From: Balanoglossus misakiensis | Taxonomy: Eukaryota > Hemichordata | Direction of reading: 5' to 3' | DNA: 64,000 bases | Assembly: GCA_040954595.2 (NCBI GenBank) | Contig: CM082576.2 | Span: 2,356,001-2,420,000, forward strand | Shown: positions 38,651 through 52,100 of the stretch, piece after piece | Position numbering within the stretch: the first letter of the stretch is position 1 | How the letters are laid out: each line of letters begins with the position of its first letter | Translations under genes and position numbers: made by a program | The notes under the pieces: generated by a model | The model's database searches: none | Told to the model about the DNA's origin: nothing | What the model saw: the letters and a program-made list of their open reading frames with translations, nothing else

Positions 38651-41107
38651 TTATTTGTCTTTTTTGTCAAGTTCTTTGGCGGCCATATTGAGAGCGAGTT
38701 GAGGGGCAAAGTATCCCCCGATCCGGTCAATGAAGTGACCAGAACCAATAAGTGACAGTAAACTGTACAGGCTGTAATGGGCCCCACACTGGTACTTGAA
38801 TCGTGGTTTCTGTGACAGCAATGCCTCGGTAACAGCATTGGCCATGGAGAACAAGTCTTCAAATGTCACAGAGGGCGACGTTTGGGCTTTGACAGCTTCC
38901 AGCAGGTGATCTATGTAACCTTGGCCGTACAAATGTTGTTGTTCTTCGGTCAGTTCATCTTTGATGCTTTGGTGAAAATCTTGCAGACCTGACTCCGAGA
39001 TGATGTCTGTCGAAAAAAAAAATGTGATTTTACCAGTAAAATTTGGTGGGTCACACATATCAGGGCCTGCAACTACAAGTGGGTATATCTCTACTGCCTG
39101 TTACAAAGGAGTTACATGTACTCTACAACAGAAATACTGTACAGACTTTAATTTGTGGCAGATGAGAGATTTCTTCCTCTTCATTTTCCTACTTACCCAT
39201 TTCTCTGATTGGTGGCTGAATCATGCAGACATTGACACCCCATTTCTTCATTTCCAATCGTAATACATGACTCATACCTTCCACTGCATGCGAAGACATT
39301 GTATGGCCCACAGTTTTCTCCGCTGTGAAATTTCCTGCAATCAGAAGTCAAGACTTTCTCTGTATTTATTCCCAACAGTTTCATGAGCAACAAGTCACTA
39401 ACAGACATCAGACAACTAAAAAAAACATAAAAGATTAACTACCACAGAATACATAAAAGGCAAAGGGTTACCAAAAAGGAATATGTCATCTGAATGACCT
39501 GTGACCTGCAATTGTTACCTGTGAATGTGAAGTTAATAAATCTGCCTCTGTACTGTCTGATGAGTGGAATGAAGGCTTTGCACACACGGAACTGTCCCAT
39601 GGCGTTGATATCAAACTCCTGCTCAAGTTTCTTGGTGGGGAACAGTTCGAAGTCTGCAATCTGTACAATGGCTGCTGTGTTTATCACACCCCACAGGCAA
39701 ACTGTAGAAACAAGAAGATTTGAACAGAAGGTGACACATAATTCACTGGCTTGCTTGCAAGTTTGAAACAAAACATATTTCCTCACCTCCATCTTCAAGC
39801 TTTTCACTCACAAACTCCACAGCCTGTGAGATCTGACTTGCACTAGTGACGTCTAACTGCAGAGTCGCCAGACGATCTGAACACTGAGACTTGAGCTGTC
39901 GTTCCCCCTCACCATCTTGATACATGCACCCGGCAAACACCTGGAATCCCAACCTGTCCAGGTGGCAGGCTAAGGAATATCCCGCTATGCCAGTATCACA
40001 ACCTGCAAGGCAAGATGGGAGAATTTTAATTTTATTTTGAAAGTTTCTTCTGTTGTCTAGTGAAACCATCTTGAACATATGAAGATGTAACATCACCATG
40101 GCAACAGGCATTACTAACAATTAAAATGGAGTCCACTGCAATACCGGTAAATTTGAAACATGAAGAATTTGCTTTTGGATTTCTGTTTCATGACACTTGT
40201 TGCTTTCTCAGTATTATAAATAAAAGCTTGTCCTGTTTGACTGTCTTAATCTGTATCTACCCCCCCCCCCCCCCACCATTAATTTTATTCATGGCCAAGT
40301 CTGCATTAAAATTTATGTGCGAACAGTATATTAATCAATACTAATTATTGTTTAATCTTCTTTCATTTTACCCACCTGTGATCAATACTGCTTTATTAGC
40401 AATCATCAATAGAGGGCGTGGTAACTGTGAATATATCATAGCCAGGATGAGACAGAAAACAACTGTGCCGATGAAATTGTTGAATATAATGCTGCATGCC
40501 ACAGCTGAAACACATATTACAGTCAGGGATCGAGTGAATGACTTCTTATCAAGCCTTATAACATCTCTCAGATGACGGAGGACGATGAATATGATGAAGA
40601 AAACGCCCACTGTGGAGTAAGCGTTCATGTTAGTGACCCAAACATTCTTTGTGGATGGCTCCTTGTTATTTGCAGCGGCGCTCTCCATGTACCTTCTGAA
40701 AAATGAGAAAAAAAGAGTGTATTAAAAATAAGATGCCTTAGATGCACTGCCTCTGCCTCCTCGGAAAGATGGGGACCCCTAGGGTTAACATCAACACGCA
40801 ATGTTTTCAGAAATAATCATGTAACTGTGAGAATGCGCCGACCAGCTGTTCATGTCAGGTTGTCCGCAGTGTTGTCACCGTGACCAGGTATCGGGTAACG
40901 TTGCCCACCATTTGCTGTTGTGAGCTTGCTGTCGACCTGTTGTCATACTCATACTATCACTGTCCGGACACATACTCTTAACGCGCTCTCAACTACGGGG
41001 CGACCTGTCCCGGACACCAGCGATGAACCACTCTTCCATCAATCGTATCTGACCTCTGATCACTCTGAAGTAAAATCTAACTATTTGCCATACCTGTACG
41101 TGTCCAT
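38651..41107 (-). CDS. HSD17B2-like membrane short-chain dehydrogenase with degraded active site
   Basis: Six exons: 41107-41094, 40695-40376, 40002-39787, 39701-39519, 39334-39197, 39006-38651; 1227 bases, 408 residues. The tiny first exon (MDTYR) splices in phase 2 to the second and reads straight through to MESAAANNKE. Two or three hydrophobic segments (about residues 31-46 and 61-93) precede the Rossmann fold, as in HSD17B2. Family matches include GFQVFAG, CSDRLATLQLDVT, WGVIN, VLRLEMKKWGVNV and YGQGYI. The cofactor motif is TGCDTGIAG (111-119), with the third Gly replaced by Ala. The expected catalytic YxxxK is HTMSS (His 255, Ser 259); the NNAG motif is NTAA, and the catalytic-Ser segment is NFTFT. 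The frame is intact and all splice sites are good, so this is an expressed-looking gene for a probable non-catalytic SDR rather than a decayed pseudogene. Confidence 0.85.
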
Positions 41108-41245
41108 CGCGTAATCGGTAACGTACGGTCAGTTGCACTTTCCCCTTCGATCGTCCCGTCCGTCCGTCCCTTATCTTCCCGTCCCAGACCCGGCGGATCG
41201 ATCAAGCCCGCCGCCTACGTTTAATATCTTAAATACGTGTTTCGT

Positions 41246-41257
41246 GGCGCCCTCTTT
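41246..41257 (-). promoter_or_regulatory. CTCF-like motif
   Basis: On the minus strand reads AAAGAGGGCGCCAC, about 140 bases upstream of the SDR start codon. Confidence 0.35.
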
Positions 41258-42582
41258 CGTCCAGGGTAAAAAACAACATTTTCTCCCCATTGGGAAATTT
41301 GAATGCATCTCGAAATGCTCTCTTCAAAAACGCTACATATCCATGGTAAATCCTATCGAGCATCAATTTTTTAATCAAACTCTAACATTCCTAACAAATG
41401 CGTTTTTTTGAAATATACTTTTTATTTGAAAATTTCAATCAACTCTTGTATCACATTTTAACACTGAAAGTGAAAAATAGACAAAGTATGCTTCTTTAAT
41501 ATTGTAAATGATCAAATCAGTTGAAGTACAGACGTCAGCATAAACTACAGACTATGAACTGAACAAAATATAGAATATACACAGCAAGCAAAAAGAAATT
41601 GTGGTTTTCAAAAAGAACTTTGCAAGTGGTAAGTGGGTTTCAAGACACCCATTGCAAATCTGGTGAACAGAAGCGCGGTATTTGAGCGATGAGTCAGACC
41701 ACCTTTAATTTTTTTTAATAACCAATTTTGTAATGAATTTTCTATTTAAATCTTACAATGAACACAACAAACAAACAAACATGGGTGCTGTGCATACACA
41801 GATTCTGGCTGATGTAAAGTCTAGTAAAATCACAAGTGTGATCTACATAAACAGCACCTTTCATGTCTTTGAGGTACAAATACAATTTTGTAACCCATAT
41901 CAAAAACCCAGCATTCAATATTTTAAACCAATGTCAATAAAACCCACAAATTTTTACCTACTTTGAATAGGCTGGCAAATATTTACCAATACAAAGAGCC
42001 CCATAATCATGAACACCATAAATTGTTTATCCATGGTAAAGAACTCTGCTAAGTTTAAGTTTATCCCCATTGCAGCAATAAATCTTGTATTTTCCTACCC
42101 TGTTTCTAATCCCTCTCTGATAACAGCTTCAAAAATTATCTTTAGCAAGAAAACAACTTGCGAGTAAATTCACAATTTCATGAAATTGTCTCATAACATC
42201 AACCCAAGCTGCAAAAAGCCTTTCATAAAACTATTTATATATTGAAAAGGTTTGCTTGTAGAATAAAATTTATTAATATCTTGACACTATGAAAAATATA
42301 CGATCTCATCACATTTGTTTCATTGTGGTTTATCAAAAAACACTTTCAGTCAGTTTCTAACAGGTGGCTGTTATGCAGGACACAAAATGGCTGAAATGTA
42401 ACCATGACAACAAATACATTGTATCTAGAAAGTGAAGCAAGAATTGGCAGCAATAAGACACACACAAAAACAAGAAAAACAAATGTATGCATGGAATAGT
42501 AAAGTTTAAACTTTTCTTCACACAAAATCTCTAACATCAAAGATATAAATTTATTTCAAATTTACTCACTCTGTGCTGACTT

Positions 42583-42630
42583 GTACTAACAAGTTTACTA
42601 CTACTATACTAACAAGTTTACTACTACTGT
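42583..42630 (+). repeat. Two-copy tandem duplication
   Basis: The unit actaacaagtttactactac occurs twice in direct succession (starting near 42584 and 42608), differing by about one base. It is short, non-coding and probably a replication-slippage product. Confidence 0.7.
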
Positions 42631-43191
42631 ACTATTCACCCACTGGTGATGTGCACAAAAATTAGTTTTTATATTTTGCAAATAAATTTGGCAGTAAAGG
42701 GTACAATGTCAGGATAATTTGAGGATTGAAGGATAGTGAAGATATCAAATGAACAGTACTGTTGAAAGACATGCCCAAGAAAGTTGAAACAAATGATAAT
42801 CCATATTTTCATGGGCTATCAATATCAAAGTGATGTAAATAAAAACGCTTACATTAATTGATTTCATATATGGTACTGTGTTGCTATACTGAGCTGTGGG
42901 ACAAAATATCACTTTGTCATATGTCATAATATAGGAAGCGCTGCTTTACTGAACATTGTCAAGTTCTAAGCACATACACACGGTATAACTTACAGAACTG
43001 GGTATTTCATATAATATCAATGCAAGATTGTTGAATACTGAGTTGTGTTTGGCGGTTCTAACCTGAGTCTAGATTGTGGCACTATTTTTTAATGTAAGCT
43101 CTTGGCACTTGAAACTAACGATAGTTTTTAAAACAGTGTTTCCTCCCGTCTTCTGTTTCATCAACTATTAAGCTGGCCCGGCCTCTTCGCA

Positions 43192-46100
43192 TCAGAGTGT
43201 TTCCCATTTACTGATACATGCAGGGCCCTTGGTGGCGTAGTCTTGTCTGGTCACACACATGTGACTGAATGCATTCAGGCTCGTCAGAATACAGGCACCG
43301 AGGTAGGCGGAGTGGTATCTCTCGGCTGCTGCATGTATCTGCAGAGAGAACATATCCAAAAATATAAATGGACAATACTGAACATTATTAGTGAGGTGCA
43401 CATCAGACGATTTATGCCAGGTGCAGGTTTTAATTCGATCCAAAATAAACAATAATCCTCAAAAATCAAACAACAGAAATTGGAGTCTTGCATTCTAAGG
43501 AAACTGCCGCACCAAGATTGCAACATAACTATTTCCTTGTACAAGCAAAAGCCCCTACGTCCTTGTTTCCTAAACATTCAAGACGATTACGTCAGACTAC
43601 ACTATACTGTGAAGGGATTAGACGCAGCTGAAAAGCTGAGTACAATGCATGTGATAGGCACTCTAATCTTGACAAAAGCAAAGGCGATTTCTCAGATGAA
43701 TCTGCAAAACGGATTACTCATAACATATTAGTGGTGGTGAACACAAATGGGGTACACTGAGAAAATTTGTGTCCACGTAATTTTCTTTTATATGAAGTAC
43801 CAGTAACTTTTGAAATAAAAAAATGGCTGCCATTCTCTCGGAAAATTTTACCCCCCTGATTTACCAAGCATGTGACAATTAAAAAGTAACCTTATACACA
43901 GCTTCCTTGAAAGGAAAATGTTGCCTATTTATGGCATGTTTTACTTCCTGCTTTGTCTCCTATGGAAAGCTATGACTAAGAGACTTTAAGACAGACAGGC
44001 AAGTTTTACCTGAATGACCAGGGACTTGGGAAATAACTTGACCAGCTCAGCTTGTAATCTTTCCGGGAAACCTGGTGTCAGAGTCACTCCTCCACTCAGA
44101 TAAATACTCCTGCAAAAAATAACAGGACTTTCACATTATTCGCATATTTTTTTAAATATAATGTAATACATTGTATAGTATCTGGGGAACTCAGAAACAC
44201 TTATAGTAAAGGTGAACTTTTTTTGCTCAGGAAGTATTTGGAGAAGAGTTCAAACCAGTATTGCTCTTCTCATAACCAAGCGATTAAAAGTTAATTTGTC
44301 ACAATGAGGCAGATTCTTTGTTGAGAATGGCAATAACAGGAATATTTGGGAAATGTTTGAACACAGTGCTACTTGTTCTGTAAACTCATCGCAGCACACA
44401 CAATCAAAGTGATTATCTCAGAAGTAATTGCAGGGATATTAGCACCATCTCTTAGAAACAATAAAACTATTAACATATATATTAGAATTCAATTGAACAC
44501 CAGGTGTCAGATTCCTGGAGTGACAGTCCGTAAAGGATATCTGACCTGCACATTTGTCTCCTGACGTCGATGCTACACGCCTGTACTGCCTTGTGGATCA
44601 GTTTGGGCAAGCCAACGTTGTCCAATCCCCACAAATCCGGGTTGAAGAGACCCTCCAAGCAACGGAAGCGGGCACTGTCAAAAGTCATACTCCTGGAGAG
44701 AGGGGGAATTATAAAAAGAAGGCATAAATTTTAATTTTATTGTTATATTCCTGTAAGGAATGGAGGAAATTCAGTGGAAGTTGGATGTACCGGTAGATGC
44801 ATCCTTATCTGTATGACTGTCAGTTCCTGTTTTTTTTCAGTCGGAATGAAACTGACAAGGAACAAGGAACAAACTTGTCAAGGTCATTTGAGAATTACAG
44901 TGCACCAAAGCCACCGATGATTTTTCGGATTTGTAATTTGTCTCTAAATCTTACTTTGTTCCGTCTGGCAGGTTGTACGGTTCCAAGTCAATGGTAGCGG
45001 TGAACAAGCCTGCATCATCAGCACACTGACTCAACTCGACATCATAGTCTTGTGCCACATAAGAGACCTGGGAGACAGACACAAAGCAATGCAACACACC
45101 ATCAAATGACGCTGCCAGTGAAAATACCTTAGGCACATAAACCAAAACCACAATTGTACCAAACGATAACATTTCTGACATTATTTATGCATGTGCTGAT
45201 GCACTCATGGCGTTTCAGGCTACGCAATGGTTGACTCCTTATAAGGAGTTGCTAGAAATTACCTTAGAGGTTAGAGGGGGGTGTTTTGAAGGAATGGGTT
45301 GAACAGGTGAAGGTTTCTTGTTTATCACTTGCAATGAAACTGACGTGATCATCACTTGGCATGTTTTACTTCTTTTCAGGTATGTGTGTGCTTTGCTGCA
45401 AGTCTGCTGTTATGACTATGCACAATGATATCAATCTGGCAATAAATAGCCACCCATACAAGACTGCCACCATGATTGAACATTTTGTACTCATGGTGGT
45501 ATGTTTTATTGAAATTTAGTGGCAATAACTAATGACTAATACTCAACTCTGAAAGCTTGGCATTTGTTCAACTGAACTGTTGTCACATGACTTGCCCTCA
45601 AAATTTAAGGAGAACCTAATTTTCTAAACTTGAACACTTCAAGCCACAATTATTTATTGACGTCCAGTCTTGCATTGTTCACCGGATACAGCATTGTGAA
45701 ATATGATAGGCAACTATGACCCCTGGCTGTGTCTATTGTTTCAGACATAAAATGTGAGACCGCACATGTCAAGGGAATTCGCATGTTCACTACATGCTGG
45801 GCTGTGTACATTTCATGGGTCACTTGCAAACATCCACTATGACCACAATTTTTACTGTGCAATACTACACACACAGACACATGTCATGATGCCAAAGTTG
45901 AATCTGAAACTTCCACTTACTTTTTCCTTCAGAAACCTTGGAATGAATGTTTCTGCCTGTGTTGAGTACCTGCAAGATTAATTACAAATAATTATAATCA
46001 AAGTCACAGAAATAATTGCCAAGGGCATGGCGGTATCTGTTATAACGTTTCCATGCTAAAAACACAAACCAGCTCAACAGAATGGACCAACCATCCTGCC

Positions 46101-49100
46101 TGATCGTGTTACTCATTAAAACCACTCTGCCTCCAAGAAATGAACTCGCATTTAATGACAAACAAATGAGAAAATCAGCAAGTGTTGAAAACATGGTTGA
46201 CATCTCACGCAAAGGAATGGAATCTGTGAGATCACATCCTTGGCCCAGATTTCTTCACCCTGTGGTAACTCGAGAAACTCACTTATAACTTTTGTATCCT
46301 GATTCAGTGAGCAGTCGGTTGAGATGATCAGAACTTTCCCTGCCTCCATAGTACAGACGGCTCACTCCTCCTTCCAGTATAAAGCCATCCACTACAGGCA
46401 CCACATTGATGTGCTCACCCACGTCAACTGATACATAGAACCAATGCAAAAAATATGTTACATTCTGATGAAGTTTTGTTATGTGAAAGTGTTTTCATTT
46501 CATTTTGTAAAAATTCCCTGCATAGAAAAATAAATGGTATTGAAATATGCAATACGCCAGAAAGATGGGAAAAAAGTGATAAATCACGGATGGATATGGT
46601 TTTACATTACTCACCAATCACACCAGTAGTTGTGTTGTAGGAATACAGCGAAAATATTGACTGTTCTTGGATGTAGATACCAGCTACATCAAAATGATTG
46701 AACAGGATCTCGGCAAACTTCACCTGGAAATGAAGAGAATGATAAAGTCTTTAGAACTTTCTCTGCCACTGTTGAAATTTTTGTAAAATTTTGTAGCTAT
46801 GGCATTCTTTGTCAGTGTTATGGTTTTTTACCTTGCCTTCCACACCAAGATTTCTGTGAGTTACCACGACAACAGTATACTGGGTTGGATCAATGGCAAG
46901 CTCATCGAACACTTTTTCCATTATATCTCTGATCGCATCCATGTTGAGACCCAACTGCAGGGAAAAATGCAAATTTAGTAACAATTGGAATGTTATCATT
47001 TGCCAGGAATAAAAAAAATTAGGTTTCAGAAGTTCACAAGATGACGTGTACTTTGTCGCTGTTTTGTGTGAGAGCAACAGAGGAAAGACACATTGGTATG
47101 GTAGAAAGTATTTTAATGGCAATACATATCAGGACTATTGAATGTGCTTGAGTGTGTCTGTGTGAATGTCTTTCCTGTGTGTCATATTATACTGGCATTA
47201 ACTTCAGATATAAATTTAAATTCTCAGACAGAAAAACATAATAGCTGATTCAGAATCTTAATTCACTACCAAGAAGAACAATTTCCTAAAAAAAATTCAC
47301 TTCAGACTTACCCTGTCCATTTTCATGGAGTGTCTAATGGGAAAGCTGAGCTGGCATTTTTCCCGGATTTCTGGAGGCAATGCCTGGAAGCCGTAGTATT
47401 TCTTGCTGGCATCGTTCTTCTCCGTGGCGCAGATTGTGGGAAAGAAGAGCTGAGGTGCCGTGATGGTCTGGTCTATCTCAGTATCCGGCAAAATGCCAGC
47501 ACGCACGGAACAAGTACCGATGTCTACGATTACAATGGACTGCAGAGAAAACACATGTAGGGTACAGGGTCATATAATGAAGGGTTAACTTTCATCCAAC
47601 AACTAATACATGTACTGAATAACTCACAAAGGTAATTATTTTCACCTGGATATAATTCTGTTGCTCACTCTTCACAGCAGTTATAAATATTTATTCAGAA
47701 AACCTGATGACTGTGGAATCAAGTGTTGTGTTAAACTCTACACTGAAATGTCGGTGCGAAAGCATTTGTCAGTCAGAGGTGACTGGCTTGACATACTGAG
47801 AGGTCAAAAAACCGATTGCTATGATTAATAACAAAGTATTATCTAATATATCCTTGGGGGCTCAAATTTCAAATAATGCACATCGCACATGTTTGAATTT
47901 ATTTCATTTAAGTCTAATAAAGCTCAGCGTGACCAGAATGAATGCATTTCTCTCATAAAAACCCAGAACAACAAATGACTGACAAAACATATTGATATCA
48001 GAGAAAACCATTAACCTCATTTTTTAAAGTTTCAAAGTTGTCAGTGTAAGTTCTTTTGAACAAAACATTATGTCTTAGAATTTAAGCGAAATCCGCGTTT
48101 GAAGTCAATTTCTTTTTAATGGCAAGGGTAACTACAAGCGAGAGCTCACACAGGGACTACCATCGTCACACAGAATTAAAAAATCCCTTCAAGGTGCCAG
48201 CAATTCACACTGTCACAGTGGACCTCCGTAATGTCCAGATTCATCATTAACCCCTACCCTCCAATACACCAGAATGGCCACTCACTTGGACAGACAAATG
48301 CCTTTATGACTAGGTTTATTTCATGTTATCTGGAGAGCACAGGTCAAAGGTTGACACAAGCTGACACATAATACAGGGGTGTCAGTACCAATGTCTTGTA
48401 CAACACGTATGTCGCAGGATACACCACCACACAAAACCATGACTATAAAGTTAGGGAAACTGCATTTATATCAAATAGTTTTGGTTGATCAGACTGCAAG
48501 CATCAGATTACTGTGCAAGATTTGAAAAAGCAATCATTAATCATTTACGGTAATATCATACATGAATTAATGCTTATCAATTTTCAAAGGTAATCAATTT
48601 GTCCTTTGCCAATTTCCTTTGATTAATGAAATTCCTTCGTCAGTCAGGAAGTACGCTTTTATGCAATTAATCAGTTAAATGCATTGTAATTATTGTAATT
48701 TGTCATAGTGGCACAATGCTGGATAGTGATTATTCAACACTGGCATATGATGCCTGATCTGTTCCACCGACCAGTATAAATCATGTGCAGTGCACTCAAA
48801 GACTGCTGCAGTGGTTAATTCACAGCCCACAATGGGTAAACAGTTTACCCTCGGCAGATATCCTCCACTGCAGATTTTATGAACTGCAAAAGTTCAGAGA
48901 GGTTTTCAGACCTTTCACCCCTGCTTCCCTGCTAATGGATCCACCCAACCACTGAGGACAAAGCATTGGACCAAAGCTCGGAGGTGAAAGCGTTAAAAGC
49001 GGTCAATGTTTACTCATCATCTTCTGCGATATCAAAATACGAAGGAATCGATACATTGTGGGTCAAAACCCCTTTCAGCTCCCCTACCAGTGCTGACAGT

Positions 49101-52100
49101 GCAATATTTTCATATCATGTATCTCTTTACTCTGCAACCATAATGTTTATAGCCTGTCTACTTTATCTTCGACCACCGCAAGGTCAATCTTAGTATTGTA
49201 TTTAACATTGTAAAATAAGCTTTCACATTTTCAAAATTCATAAACATTTTTAAGGCAGTAATTTACCAGTGGGAGTGTTTCCCTGTTATGATGATATGTG
49301 TTATTTAGATTATAAAATGCCACGTTTAAGTTCTGATAGTCAGGGTTGAAAAAAAAAATTGCTTCCACCTCTTTAACCAAACACACTGTTACACATAACA
49401 CTCTTGATCATCAAAGAAGTTCGATCTGGTTTGTGACATGATGGAAACACACCCACAAATAAAACACTTTATACAGCAGCTGTCTACATTTTCACCCACA
49501 TTGCAAATACTTGAGTTCTCGCTGAAGTCTGTTTCATTTCCTAAACTACTTTTGTCATAAACTGGCAATAGATTATGTATTCCTTATCACTTGTTGAGTG
49601 GAAGCATGCACAGCATTCTTAATAAGCAGCCGCAGTAAACTTGGACAGTTATCAAAACCCAAGTTATTGCAGTGATATGAATGGCAAATAAAGTTTATTT
49701 CACAGATTATTCTCACAGTTCAACCACTTCCAGCTTAGCCCCTCTCATTCTTGGTGGCAAGTTCACATTCAAGGGCAACAAATAATAAGTTCAATGTAAA
49801 CGACTGCAACCTTGTAACTGTGACTCAATGGGCCTGACTTTTACCTTGGATGCTGTTTCCAACGGTTTCCAATCTCCCTCCTTAGCTTCTGCCTGCAATG
49901 CCACTTTCCAGTCGTCCACTTCAGCCGTGCTTCCAAACTTCAGAAGAATCAGTCGGCTTTTCTGCAGGAATAAACAAAATATACACCTCAGTCTACTTTC
50001 TGGTAAAAAAATAAAGACTCCTCTGGTCTATATAAATATGCACTGGGCAGCCAAAAAACTTCAGTGACTTTGTCCCTTCAACTAAATTATAATCATCAGC
50101 CCTCAATTTGTGTCATACTACTGTACTCCAAGAAAAAAGCTTGAAATCTGCCATTTGTTTTTTTCTTCTAAGTACACATATTTCGAAATGCTACTACACA
50201 CTGTGTTTATCATAACAATTAAGAGTGTTGTAAATATTTAATTCCCCAAATTGTAAATAGAATTCTGGCTTTTCCATGATACTGCAATAGTAAGCTGTGT
50301 CTGCATGTTGACTGTATACAAATTCTATGATTTCTATTCCTCTTGCACAGGAGACTCAATCAACTGGTTAACCATGAAGGCATCAATTGTCCACGCACTG
50401 TGATGAATATTCTGGTCAAATACTGAAAGAAGCCTCCGGTCTGTTACAAAAGACCATAAAATGGTCACCCTGTTAGGGGTTAGGTGACATCAGTGACATG
50501 TTGCGTCAAAATGACCACTCTGCAACGAGATCTCTCATCCGTAACATTTTGCCATTGTTGTCAATCCATAAATCAAAGAATCACAAAAAAGCAGTTTTGT
50601 GTTGATGATTTTCTTTTATAGGGGAGAACTTAAATTATTTCTTAGCATATTTTATTTGAAAAGAGACTCACCACATCTCTTATTTCCAGAGTTTTGTTGC
50701 CGGCGTCTGTAATAGTGCTTCCCATCAACTGGATGAATCCGAGGGGTTTCTTCTTTTGGTTATCCTGAAGGATGACACAATAGATGAAGTTAATGGTTGG
50801 ATGGGGGCTTTCACAGTTTGCACACACAAAACCGCCATTGTACACGTTCATACAATATTGGTGCACAGACCTGAAGTCCAAAGAGAACTTTCCAACAAGT
50901 AAATCATGTTGGTCCATTATGTGACGAACCCTTGGGCAACAATCAATGTGTGCGTTCAGGTCATGCGGAGGACAATACTACAGTTGTTGAAAACATACAC
51001 CTAGTACCTACACACACATGCCTGTACACTCTCAAGGTTTCACTGTAATCATAGGTTGGATCAAGGATAGTACGCTCTATTCAGCCAGCTGAATTTATTG
51101 ACCTGTTGTGACCTCAAACTTCACTGTAAACACACACGCCCATGAAAGTGGCAAAGGCACCCTACAGAGATATCTATAAACACGAAAAGTCCTGGGAAAG
51201 TTCAAGCATCAGACCACTGATACCACTCACTGCTCAAGTCAAGACAAGAATTCTGTACAAGTTTTGTTTTGAAACGTGAACAGTTCAACTTCTCTTTCAA
51301 AACCAAATAAAATGTTCACATATCAATCCAAGTGACATTAGCTGTAACTTGAAATTGTCTTCTACAATGCTCTGTTTGTCATAACATTTATTCTATGGCT
51401 TCTTTACGAAGGACAGTTCCAAAAATAGAAAGTGAGTTAATCACGCCTCAGGCAGTCATCCTTGCAAGTCTAAAAAAACAACAGGAAAAAAAAATCAACC
51501 TACCTCATAATAGAAGAGATTGCCTTCCTTAGCCCTGAAATACCTTCTTTTCCATCCTTTCATCAGAGACGCTTTACTCTGGCCGACTGGCAACTTTTCC
51601 ATGTAGCCTTCCATACGGCAAGTACCGGAATCTTCCAGACCTGGTTGCAGTTCTTGTGTTTGGCAATACAGTTCCTTCACAAGGGGAGTCTGTCAAAAAT
51701 GATTCATAATAATTGTCAGAAATTTATTTAAAAAAATAATTTTTGTATTTGATGTACCATGTGGATTCAGATCGGATGTTCAAAGCCACTTTGTAAATAT
51801 TATACTATGGTATAATTTCCCAGTGTCATCAGGAAATGATTTTAAACATTCAGTTTCAGTGATAACACTCAATATTTATCAACAACCTATTTTTAAATCC
51901 AGTAGACTTGAATTGTCATTTTATAATTATAAATTTAGTATAAATGCACAACACAACTCTGAAAAATATGCTTGGTCCAACGACTGTAATAGCATAGATT
52001 GGGCCATGTATTAATATAATAATAAATTTATGCTCTTATTCAGAGCATTTAATTATTAACTAAACCTCATTGCATTAATCTTTAATATCAAAAGATCTGA

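Larger units (their letters stand above)
41108..43191. other. Intergenic, 2.1 kb
   Basis: Between the SDR start and the stop of the PH-actin gene. The first 200 bases are CG-rich with repeated CCGTCC/CGTCC and carry one AGAGGGCGC motif (41247-41256, minus); they probably form the SDR promoter. The remainder is AT-rich and non-coding, with a short tandem duplication near 42583-42630. Confidence 0.6.

Noticed and set aside
47312-47554. ATG at 47554 as start of a separate actin-related gene (MFSLQ...)
   Set aside because: The five extra residues are the pyrimidine tract and AG of a strong splice acceptor, and the exon is in phase with the preceding PH exon.
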